Part shown: piece after piece, positions 1-6,562 of the stretch
Layout of the letters: each line of letters begins with the position of its first letter
Position numbering within the stretch: the stretch's first letter is position 1
From: Myxococcales bacterium
Lineage (GTDB): Bacteria > Myxococcota_A > Polyangia > Polyangiales > Polyangiaceae
Reading direction: 5' to 3'
Length of the DNA stretch: 57,071 nucleotides
Assembly: GCA_012514535.1 (NCBI GenBank)
Contig: JAAZAA010000191.1
Coordinates: 1 to 57,071 of the forward strand
Position numbers and translations under genes: made by a program
Notes under the pieces: generated by a model
The model's database searches: none
The model's input: the letters and a program-made list of their open reading frames with translations, nothing else
What the model was told of the DNA's origin: nothing

Positions 1-399
1 CTGGTCCTCCGCGGTCCCTTGGGCCACGTGGGCATCAGCCTCGCGGTGACCGGCGCAGGGCTCGCTCAGATGAGCCTCCTCTGGTGGCGGCTGGGCCGGC
101 ACCTCCCCGATCGCCGGGGCGCGGAGATCGCGGGCTCCGCGGCGCGGAGCGGCGCGGCGGCCCTCGGCGGGGCGGCCCTGGGCTGGCTCGTCAACCGGGG
201 GCTGAGTGAGCTCGAGCTCCTGGAGCGCGGCGCTCGCCTCGGCGGGCTCGGCGGCGAAGCCCTCAAGGCGCTCCCGGCGCTGGCCGGGAGCCTCGCGTTC
301 TGCGTTGGGTTCTTGAGCGTCGCGGCCCTGCTGAAGAGTCAGGAGCTTGCTACGCTCGCCGGCCCCGTGCTGCGCCGGCTGCGTAGAACTCCCGCGTGA
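1..399 (+). CDS. murJ: Lipid II flippase MurJ, C-terminal end (partial)
   Basis: The reading frame is open from the first base of the window and stops with TGA at 397-399, so this is the last ~132 residues of a longer gene. The end consists of hydrophobic helices joined by short basic loops (GHVGISLAV..., then WWRLGRHL, then a final span ALAGSLAFCVGFLSVAALL). The Gly-Leu-Ala helix followed by a Leu/Arg-rich stretch resembles the final helices of MurJ/MviN, the inner-membrane flippase that moves lipid II outward for peptidoglycan synthesis. A TTG at 19 is only an internal codon. The downstream GTPase gene begins about 50 bases later on the same strand. The family call rests on a short C-terminal segment; another MOP-superfamily exporter is possible. 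Confidence 0.6.
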   Translation: MVLRGPLGHVGISLAVTGAGLAQMSLLWWRLGRHLPDRRGAEIAGSAARSGAAALGGAALGWLVNRGLSELELLERGARLGGLGGEALKALPALAGSLAFCVGFLSVAALLKSQELATLAGPVLRRLRRTPA

Positions 400-451
400 G
401 CGCCCGCTCGTCGTGAGCGCGCGCGGCCCGTCCGTCGCTCGAAGGATCCCC

Positions 452-1372
452 GTGAAGACCAAGAAGAAGAAAAAGAAGAATCCGAGCGGCACGTCTGCCG
501 GCGGCCCCCGCGCTGCGAGCGCACCGGGGCGGCCCTCACTTGCGGGAGCGCGGCCCGGTGCCTCCGGCAAGGGGCCCGTCGCCCGTCCCGGCGATCGCGT
601 CATCGCGGCGGAGTTCACCGCCGGGGCCAAGGCGCCCGACCAGTTTCCACCACCTGCGCTGGTGGAGATCGCCTTCGCGGGCCGCTCGAACGTCGGGAAG
701 AGCAGCCTGCTCAACCGGCTGATGGAGCGCCGCTCCCTCGTCCGGACCAGCTCCACCCCGGGTTGCACGCGACAGGTCAGCTGGTTCGAGGTGGAGTGCG
801 ACGACAAGGCCCGCTTCGCCCTCGTCGATCTGCCCGGCTACGGGTACGCCCGCCGCTCGAAGACCGAGCGCACCCAGTGGGGTGAGCTCATCGACTCCTT
901 CCTCCTCGAGCGGCCCACCCTGCGCGGCGTCGCATTGCTCGTCGACGTCCGTCGTGGCTTGGAGCCGGACGATGAGGAGCTGCTCGAAATGCTCGCGACC
1001 CCGCCCCGCACCTCGCGGCCGCCCCTCGAGGTCATCCTGGTGGCGACCAAGTTGGACAAGCTCCCCAGCTCGCAACACAAGGTGCGCCTCGCGGAGCTCG
1101 AGCGGATCGCGAAGGTGAAGGTGTACGGCTTCTCCGCGGCGACGGGCCTCGGCCGCGTCGAGCTCTGGCGGCGGCTACGCCGCACCGCGGGGTTGGTCCC
1201 CGCGTCTATTGGTGTGCCCCGACCCGCGGCGGACGCCAGCCCCTCGGAAACCTCCAGCCCCTCGGAAACCTCGAGCGACGGCGACGCCGAGCGGCGGAAC
1301 GCCCCGCTCGACGCCACCCACGGGGGCAGGCCGCACGAGGACGCCCTCCACGGGAGCACCGAGCCCCACTGA
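452..1372 (+). CDS. engB: Ribosome biogenesis GTP-binding protein EngB (YihA/YsxC)
   Basis: TRAFAC GTPase of the EngB family, needed for late assembly of the large ribosomal subunit in the cytoplasm. All G motifs are visible: G1 GRSNVGKSS at about residues 77-85, G3 DLPGYGYA near 126, G4 TKLD at 199-202 and G5 FSA at 227. I place the start at GTG 452 because AAGGA lies 5 nt upstream (442-446); an in-frame start at 347 would overlap murJ by 53 bases and add a low-complexity tail. At 306 residues it is about 100 longer than typical EngB. There is a Lys-rich N-terminal extension (VKTKKKKKK) and an acidic Ser/Pro C-terminal tail that contains an exact 18-bp in-frame duplication (1236-1271). Both tails are probably disordered. 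Confidence 0.92.
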   Translation: MKTKKKKKKNPSGTSAGGPRAASAPGRPSLAGARPGASGKGPVARPGDRVIAAEFTAGAKAPDQFPPPALVEIAFAGRSNVGKSSLLNRLMERRSLVRTSSTPGCTRQVSWFEVECDDKARFALVDLPGYGYARRSKTERTQWGELIDSFLLERPTLRGVALLVDVRRGLEPDDEELLEMLATPPRTSRPPLEVILVATKLDKLPSSQHKVRLAELERIAKVKVYGFSAATGLGRVELWRRLRRTAGLVPASIGVPRPAADASPSETSSPSETSSDGDAERRNAPLDATHGGRPHEDALHGSTEPH

Positions 1373-1403
1373 GCCGTCGCTCGCCGCCCAGGGCATCGTC
1401 GCG

Positions 1404-1444
1404 CCGCCTTCGCGCGGCGGAGCCGCCGCCTTCGCGCGGCGGAG
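1404..1444. repeat. Two copies of a 19-bp GC palindrome between convergent genes
   Basis: The 19-mer CCGCCTTCGCGCGGCGGAG occurs at 1404-1422 and again at 1426-1444 (period 22). Each copy can fold as a short CCGCC/GGCGG hairpin. The pair lies between the stop of engB (1372) and the stop of the reverse-strand gene at 1451, so it may act as a two-sided transcription barrier. There is no T-run on either side, so a classical intrinsic terminator is not supported. Confidence 0.7.
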
Positions 1445-1450
1445 CCCCCC

Positions 1451-2269
1451 TCAGGGGACGTTGCCGAGCGCCGCCTTGCCCTTGATCTCCCGCTTGCAGT
1501 CCTCCCCGACCACGAAGCGGTGCTTCGTGCCCGGTATACTGAAGCGGTAGGCTGGCCCCTTGCGTGCCTCGAAGTACTCGATGCGCGCGCGACCTTTCGT
1601 GGGCACGCCCTTCTTCTTGGCGAGAGCCCACAGCTTCTCGGGGCGGCAGCGGGGTTCGGGCAGGGCCGTGGGCGGCTTCGAGCCGCACGGGAAGGACGCG
1701 ACGTCGGGCTCGGCGCCGATCCCGTCCTTCTTCACCAGGACGTTCTGCCGCCCGCAGTACGTGCGCGTCGGCAAGGTGCCCGGCGCCCGTGGAGGCTGAG
1801 CCCCCTGCCCCGGCGCGCTCTGGAACGAGAACCGCACCTTCGAGGCCTTGTCCCGCACGTCGATGAGCCCCTTGGGGGAGACCCCGTCCGCGACGAACCC
1901 ACGCAGGAGCGGCCGCTTCGTGAGCTCGCGCGCCAGGGGCAGCGCCGCCAACGGATCGATCTTCTCAGGATACCCGATGAGGCCGGTGGTCGTGGGGGGG
2001 GCCGGCTCCTCGCTGGTCGGGGGCGTGGACGCGTGCTTGGCCCACAAAGAAAAAAGCATGCTCACACCGAAGGTGGCCGCCACGATCCCGAGACCAACCG
2101 CCTTGTCCTTGCGGCGGCGCATTTGGGCTGCCGTGGTCGCGATCACCGGGGGCGCGGAGGTCCTCTCCGCGGGCTCCTGCGAGACTTCCTGCCCCACCGG
2201 ATCCGTGGCGCCCTCCGCTCCGGGCCGGTCGCGGTGATGGGCCGTGTCGAGATCGTCGATGTCACCCAT
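1451..2269 (-). CDS. Unknown single-span membrane protein
   Basis: 272 residues from ATG 2269; the open frame reaches 2500 but the extra part would run into the tRNA promoter and looks non-coding. The N-terminal ~70 residues are acidic then basic (MGDIDDLD..., RRRKDK), followed by one clear membrane span (AVGLGIVAATFGVSMLFSLW, about 57-76) and a soluble C-terminal region with four cysteines (YCGRQN, FPCGSK, PRCRPEK, EDCKRE). By the positive-inside rule the N terminus is cytoplasmic and the Cys domain periplasmic. No Shine-Dalgarno is seen; a TATAGG hexamer lies 10 nt before the start (2280-2285 on this strand). I do not recognise the family. It is convergent with engB. Confidence 0.72.
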   Translation of the reverse strand: MGDIDDLDTAHHRDRPGAEGATDPVGQEVSQEPAERTSAPPVIATTAAQMRRRKDKAVGLGIVAATFGVSMLFSLWAKHASTPPTSEEPAPPTTTGLIGYPEKIDPLAALPLARELTKRPLLRGFVADGVSPKGLIDVRDKASKVRFSFQSAPGQGAQPPRAPGTLPTRTYCGRQNVLVKKDGIGAEPDVASFPCGSKPPTALPEPRCRPEKLWALAKKKGVPTKGRARIEYFEARKGPAYRFSIPGTKHRFVVGEDCKREIKGKAALGNVP

Positions 2270-2452
2270 GAAGGCGGCCCCTATAGCACGCTCCCCCCGG
2301 CTTCGAAGCCTCACCCGGGAAATGCCTCTCCCGCGCCTCCCTGCCCCGGGGCGAGGGACGCGAGAGGCCGCGACGAGCCCCTTTCCTGGGCCCCTTTCCT
2401 GGGCCTCTTTCACGGCCCCTCGCGGTACGGTGACTCGATCGCGTCGAAAGCG

Positions 2453-2481
2453 TTGCATGAGGGCGGGGGTCGAGGTATGTA
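2453..2481 (+). promoter_or_regulatory. Candidate sigma70-type promoter of tRNA-Val
   Basis: TTGCAT at 2453-2458 and TATGTA at 2476-2481 are separated by exactly 17 bp, and the predicted start is about 4-5 nt before the tRNA. Both boxes match consensus only moderately (about 3 of 6 each); position and spacing are the main support. Confidence 0.35.
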
Positions 2482-2492
2482 CGCCGCGCCCT

Positions 2493-2565
2493 GGACGCAT
2501 AGCTCAGTTGGTAGAGCATCGCCTTCACACGGCGGGGGTCACAAGTTCGAGTCTTGTTGCGTCCA
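2493..2565 (+). tRNA. tRNA-Val (anticodon CAC)
   Basis: A full cloverleaf can be drawn. Acceptor GGACGCA pairs with TGCGTCC, D stem GCTC/GAGC, anticodon stem TCGCC/GGCGG (the first pair is T-G), loop TTCACAC with anticodon CAC, variable loop GGGTC, and T arm ACAAG-TTCGAGT-CTTGT. The discriminator is A2565. CAC reads GUG valine codons. The 3' CCA is not encoded (CCC follows). A strong terminator follows at 2573. Confidence 0.95.
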
Positions 2566-2572
2566 CCCCTGA

Positions 2573-2599
2573 AAGCCCGCTGGTTCAGCGGGCTTTTTT
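2573..2599 (+). terminator. Intrinsic terminator of tRNA-Val
   Basis: Perfect 9-bp stem AGCCCGCTG/CAGCGGGCT (2574-2582 with 2586-2594), loop GTT, followed by six T (2594-2599). The right arm contains the stop codon of the reverse-strand glycosyltransferase gene (TGA read from 2587 to 2585). Confidence 0.9.
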
Positions 2600-4798
2600 C
2601 GTTTCTGGGTCCGACCCCGGTGGGCCCTCGCCCCTCACCCCGTCGAGGGCGCCGCCCGGGACGACCGTCCTGGGTGCGCCCACCGATGACGCGGCCGACG
2701 ACGCCGCCGACGAGGTGGTCGACGACGCCGCCGACGAGGTGGTCGGCGACCGGGGCGCTGACGGCGTCACGGGCTCGAAGAGCACGACGTCGTCGACGGT
2801 CACGTGTCCCCAGGGCCCCTCCGCGGCATCGACCAGGGCGACGCGAGCCTCCCTGCCCATGAGATCGGAGACGTCCCAGTAGACCTCACGCAGGTCGGGA
2901 CGCGCCATCCCGGAGATCCGGCGGACGCTCTCCCCCGCGACGCGGAGCTCGACCCGTGTCGCCTCGCTCCCCCCGCCCGCCACCAACATCCCGAGGGCGG
3001 GTCGGTCCACCAGGAAGGGGGGCGACAGGGCCACGCCGCGCGTCCGATCCCCCCAGCGCGGGTGGTACGACGTGAGCACCCCTTCACCGCGACCGTTCAC
3101 GAAGGGGGCCTGCCCACAGCCCGGCTCCCGGGCAATGCCTCCCTGAAAGCTCACCCCCTCCAGGGACCACCCGTCCAGGTGCTCTTCCTCGAAGTCGAAC
3201 AGGACGCGCGCGTGACGGCGCTCGACGCGCGGGGCGAGGAGGAAGCGCGGCGCGACGGGCCACCCGGTGATCGTCCACGCGTGGCGGTCTGCGCCGAGGA
3301 CGTCGACCAACGTGTAGTCGCGGAGCACCGCCTCGATGCCCAACTCCCGCCCATCGAGGAGCACGTAATCCGGTCGGAAGGCGCGCAGGTGTGCGCCCAA
3401 TGGATCTCCCGCGGAGCGGCCCGCCCACTGGAAATCGTAGAGCGCCTCGAGGTGCAGCTGGTGCACGCCCTTGCCGAGCTCGTGAGCGACCTGCGGCGCC
3501 AGAGGGATCAGCACCGTGCCGGGTAGCGCGCTCACGTAGGCTCGCAGGCGCTGCCCCCGCTCCGCCCCCTCGCTCGTGACGTGATATCCCTCGAGGGGGA
3601 GCGGCTTCGTCGCCAGGAGCAGGGCCAGGCTGCACAGCGCGCCCCAGCGCAGCACGCCATCGCGCCGATCACCGACGAAGGCCAGCACGTCCGCGCCCAC
3701 GAGGAGGAACGCAGGGCCAGCGAGCCAGACCGCAGGGAGGAGATTGTTGTGATAGCCGCCCACCTTCGCGAAGCTGGCGAGGCCAAATCCCCACCCGATC
3801 GCGAACAGCCCCGCCCAGAGCAGGGAGCGGGGTGTCAGCCGCCCCTGCAACGCCAGGAGGCCACCGAAGATGACCACGAGGGGCCCGTACGGGGCGAAGT
3901 CGAACAGCACCCGGTGGGCCTCTCGAAGCCGCGCGCTCGACAGGGAGTGTTCGCTCAGGAGCGTCACCGTGTAGAACCAGTAGTGCCCCTCCGTCGCCCA
4001 TTGCAGCAACGCTAGGGCGCTTCCGCCGAAGACGCAGGTGAGCGCGGCGAGCCGGGCGCCCCCGCGCCGCGACCGCAGCAGCGCGCACAGGATCACCCAG
4101 AGGGCGCCCGGGAGCGTCGATTGTTTCGTCAGCAGCGCCGTGCACAGCAAGAGCGCCGTCACCAGCGTCGCGCCGTGCGGGCTTCCGAGCGCTCCTCCCC
4201 GTTGCCCTGCGCGCCCCTCTCCGATCCGCAGCGAGTGCGCCGCCCCGCAGACGAGCAGCCCCATCGCCATGGTGTCCACCCGCACGAGGTCGTACCAGCC
4301 GTCGACCACCGCGTAGCCGGCGCCGATGCAGCCCAGAGCGAGCGCCGCGGCGATCAGGGCGCCCCGCGGTCCTGCGGACGCCGCCAGGTAGTGCCGGTAC
4401 ACCTGGCGCGCCAGGACCACGCTGGCCACGACGGTCCAGGTGAAGGAGAGCGCGCGCCCCAGGGGGTGGCTCACGCCGAAGACGGCGCCGAGCCCCGCGA
4501 GGAGCGCCGGGTAGCCGATCGGATAGGGGAAGGGCAGGTAGGGCCCCTCCGGCGCAGCGTACACGGGGAGCCCCTCGAGCAGGCGCGTCGACTCGTACAA
4601 CATGCCGCTCTCCATCCACTCGAGATCGACCCTATGGCCGAGCCTCCCGAGGACGACGCGGCACACCACGACCACGTGAAGGATGCCCGGCACCACGCAG
4701 AGGAGGGCGAGCAGGGGCACCAGCCGCCGCGCCCCCTCGCGGGCCGCGCTCAGGGTGCTCGTGCGGCCTTCGAGCTTGGCGACGGTGCCCACGGACAT
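2585..4798 (-). CDS. Polytopic membrane glycosyltransferase (GT-C type) with C-terminal beta-sandwich-like module
   Basis: 737 residues from ATG 4798. Residues about 25-520 form roughly ten or more membrane helices. The first periplasmic loop is acidic (DLEWMESG, D58/E60/E63) and followed by LEGLPVYAAPEG, the layout of GT-C/GT39-like enzymes that use polyprenyl-phosphate sugars. The C-terminal ~150 residues are soluble: FDFEEEHLDGW..., GVLTSYHP, LVAGGG and WGHVTVDDVVLF. That pattern resembles the jelly-roll module at the C terminus of some GH32-type enzymes. The last ~40 residues are Ser/Ala/Thr-rich and include an exact 24-bp tandem duplication (2697-2744). The substrate is unknown. The gene is divergent from the lipoprotein gene at 4868, and its stop lies inside the tRNA terminator. 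Confidence 0.75.
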   Translation of the reverse strand: MSVGTVAKLEGRTSTLSAAREGARRLVPLLALLCVVPGILHVVVVCRVVLGRLGHRVDLEWMESGMLYESTRLLEGLPVYAAPEGPYLPFPYPIGYPALLAGLGAVFGVSHPLGRALSFTWTVVASVVLARQVYRHYLAASAGPRGALIAAALALGCIGAGYAVVDGWYDLVRVDTMAMGLLVCGAAHSLRIGEGRAGQRGGALGSPHGATLVTALLLCTALLTKQSTLPGALWVILCALLRSRRGGARLAALTCVFGGSALALLQWATEGHYWFYTVTLLSEHSLSSARLREAHRVLFDFAPYGPLVVIFGGLLALQGRLTPRSLLWAGLFAIGWGFGLASFAKVGGYHNNLLPAVWLAGPAFLLVGADVLAFVGDRRDGVLRWGALCSLALLLATKPLPLEGYHVTSEGAERGQRLRAYVSALPGTVLIPLAPQVAHELGKGVHQLHLEALYDFQWAGRSAGDPLGAHLRAFRPDYVLLDGRELGIEAVLRDYTLVDVLGADRHAWTITGWPVAPRFLLAPRVERRHARVLFDFEEEHLDGWSLEGVSFQGGIAREPGCGQAPFVNGRGEGVLTSYHPRWGDRTRGVALSPPFLVDRPALGMLVAGGGSEATRVELRVAGESVRRISGMARPDLREVYWDVSDLMGREARVALVDAAEGPWGHVTVDDVVLFEPVTPSAPRSPTTSSAASSTTSSAASSAASSVGAPRTVVPGGALDGVRGEGPPGSDPETKKAR

Positions 4799-4867
4799 GC
4801 TCGTCGCCCATGCGGACGGGGAGGCGGAGAGGTTTATAGGCGCGCCGGGGCGCGATAGGGTCAGGGC

Positions 4868-5575
4868 GTGTCGCGCCTCCGGGCTTCGTTGCTGACGTTG
4901 CTGCTCGCCACCTGCGGGTGCACGACGACCTACCGCTGGACGCCGGGGCATGTGGGGCCTCCGGGCACCCGGGCCCGGAGCATGCAGACGTCGGAGCAGA
5001 CCCGCTGGGCGCACCTGTTCGTGTTCGGGCTCGTCGGCACGAGCTCCGTCGATTTGCGAGACGTGTGCCCCGGGCCCGTCGGCGCCGGATTGCGCACGGG
5101 GATGACCTTCAAGACCACCCTCGTGTCGATCCTCACCCTCGGGATCTACACCCCCCTCGAGCACCGCTTCTCCTGCGTGATCCCACCTCCCGGGCCTCTC
5201 ACGATCCCCAAGGTGGTGCTCGAAGAGACGCCGTCGTTGCAGCCGGAGCTCGACGACTCGATCGTTCCGCGCGACGCGGAACGGAGCCCGTCGAAGCCCG
5301 ACGGAGCGCCGGAGCTCGACGATGCCGGGCTCGACGATGCCGGCCTCGACGACGCCGGCCTCGACGCGCCAGCGGGCGACGGGAGCAGCGCGCTGGCGGA
5401 CGACGAGGGCTCCCCCGACGCCGTGGCCCACGAGCCCTCCGGGGAACCGCAGGACACCGATCCCGTCGCTCCCCAGGGAGACCGCCCGGACCTCGACGCA
5501 GACGCTCCGGGGAGCGCTCCGAGATCCGCTCCCGACACCGGCTCGGCACCCCTCCGGGGAGAGGAGGCCCCATGA
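4868..5575 (+). CDS. Bor-like outer-membrane lipoprotein with acidic repeat tail
   Basis: 235 residues from GTG 4868. A signal peptide (SLLTLLLATCGC) is followed by a lipobox-like Cys (C18 best). Residues about 45-105 match the layout of the lambda Bor lipoprotein family: a hydrophobic FVFGLVG block, VDLRDVCPG, and the signature LTLGIYTPLE followed by a Cys. Bor is a small outer-membrane lipoprotein expressed by lambda lysogens and linked to serum resistance. Here the domain carries an extra ~130-residue acidic tail with 15-bp DNA repeats (GLDDA units, 5315-5359), probably disordered. The stop overlaps the next start (ATGA), so the two lipoproteins are translationally coupled. GATAGG lies 8 nt before the start and no good Shine-Dalgarno is seen. 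Confidence 0.8.
   Translation: MSRLRASLLTLLLATCGCTTTYRWTPGHVGPPGTRARSMQTSEQTRWAHLFVFGLVGTSSVDLRDVCPGPVGAGLRTGMTFKTTLVSILTLGIYTPLEHRFSCVIPPPGPLTIPKVVLEETPSLQPELDDSIVPRDAERSPSKPDGAPELDDAGLDDAGLDDAGLDAPAGDGSSALADDEGSPDAVAHEPSGEPQDTDPVAPQGDRPDLDADAPGSAPRSAPDTGSAPLRGEEAP
5315..5359. repeat. Three 15-bp in-frame repeats
   Basis: Unit CTCGACGATGCCGGG with small changes at 5315-5329, 5330-5344 and 5345-5359. It encodes LDDAG/GLDDA repeats in the acidic tail of the first Bor-like lipoprotein. Confidence 0.85.
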
Positions 5576-5994
5576 GGCTCTGGCTCCTCGCCTGCCTGGC
5601 CCTCCTGCTCGTGGGGTGCTTTCGGGTGCGCACCCAATCCGGCCTACCGCCGGGGGACACGGCGCCCGACCAGGACTTCCGCTGGTACCACGCGTTCCTC
5701 TTCGGGCTCGCCCAGCCCGAAGCCCCCGTGAACCTCACGGAGCACTGCCCCCAGGGCTGGGCGGAGATCGAGGAGCAGACGGACTTCCTCACGGGCGCCT
5801 TCGCCATCGGCACCCTCGGCTTCTACACCCCCCATCGGATCACCATCGTCTGTGCTCGGGCCGCGGGACACGACGTGCCCGCGATGTTCGGCTACGACCC
5901 GATCCGGGATCATCGCGCTACCTACCCCGCGACCCGCGCGGGAGATCCCCCTCCCCCGCCCCGCCCACAGCGCCCCCTGCCCGCGGCCCCCTGA
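5572..5994 (+). CDS. Second Bor-like lipoprotein
   Basis: 140 residues, starting inside the stop of the preceding gene (ATGA overlap at 5572-5575). It has a textbook lipoprotein signal (MRLWLLACLALLLVGC, Cys16). The mature part repeats the Bor-family order: WYHAFLFGLA, VNLTEHCPQGW, then IGTLGFYTPHRITIVC, where TLGFYTP corresponds to TLGIYTP in the upstream paralogue. The tail is a short Pro-rich segment. A GAGGAGG Shine-Dalgarno lies just upstream. The two genes are clearly ancient tandem paralogues, because similarity is restricted to the Bor core. The role is unknown, but the protein should be exported and lipid-anchored. Confidence 0.82.
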   Translation: MRLWLLACLALLLVGCFRVRTQSGLPPGDTAPDQDFRWYHAFLFGLAQPEAPVNLTEHCPQGWAEIEEQTDFLTGAFAIGTLGFYTPHRITIVCARAAGHDVPAMFGYDPIRDHRATYPATRAGDPPPPPRPQRPLPAAP

Positions 5995-6064
5995 ACCCAC
6001 CCACCGGCGTACGGGTCAACCTTGGGTCGACCCTCCGGCGCAGACTCCGCTATCGTGTCGAGCC

Positions 6065-6562
6065 GTGAGGTACTATCTCTCCACGGCGGAGCACACCGTC
6101 GCCATCGAGGTGCGTGAGACGGTGTTCGGACAACCCGGCCGCTACCGTGTCACCCTCGGAGACAGGGAGCACGACGTCGAGGTGCGGGGCTCCCACGTGC
6201 TCGTCGATGGCCAGGTGGTGCCCTGTGACCTCGACGAGCGCACGGGGCGCGCGCATCTCCGGGAGGGCTCCCTGCCCTGCGTCGTATCGACCCTCGATCC
6301 GGCGCTCACGGCGGCGCACGGGGGCGATCGACACCCGGAGCTCCGCGCCCCGATGCCCGGCAAGGTGGTCGAGGTACGGCTCGACGAGGGCGCGCTCGTG
6401 GAGGCCGGACAGTGCCTCGTCGTGATCGAGGCGATGAAGATGCAGAACGAGCTCGGCGCGCCGTGCGCGGGGCGGATCACGCGGGTGCACGTCCAGCCGG
6501 GGCGCGCGGTCGAAGCCGGCGCCCTGCTGCTCGAGATCGAGAGCGTCAGCGACGAGGCCTGA
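6065..6562 (+). CDS. Biotin/lipoyl carrier protein (biotin carboxyl carrier type)
   Basis: 165 residues from GTG 6065. The C-terminal ~70 residues form a biotinyl domain: APMPGKVVEV, EGALVEAGQCLVV, and the biotin-acceptor site EAMKMQNEL (Lys of MKM). The N-terminal ~90 residues (RYYLSTAEHTVAIEV...) form a small beta-rich domain often found before the carrier in acyl-CoA or pyruvate carboxylase subunits. No carboxylase or carboxyltransferase gene is nearby, so its partner enzyme must be encoded elsewhere. The C-terminal end overlaps the convergent sulfatase-fold gene by 17 bases. There is no clear Shine-Dalgarno; TATCGT lies 8 nt upstream of the start. It could serve acetyl-CoA, propionyl-CoA or another carboxylase. 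Confidence 0.82.
   Translation: MRYYLSTAEHTVAIEVRETVFGQPGRYRVTLGDREHDVEVRGSHVLVDGQVVPCDLDERTGRAHLREGSLPCVVSTLDPALTAAHGGDRHPELRAPMPGKVVEVRLDEGALVEAGQCLVVIEAMKMQNELGAPCAGRITRVHVQPGRAVEAGALLLEIESVSDEA

Noticed and set aside
1404-1444. Double palindrome as a classical intrinsic terminator
   Set aside because: There is no T-run on either strand, so only a structural role can be claimed.
4868-5994. Bor-like genes as prophage cargo
   Set aside because: No phage structural, lysis or integration genes are within the window and base composition matches the neighbours.
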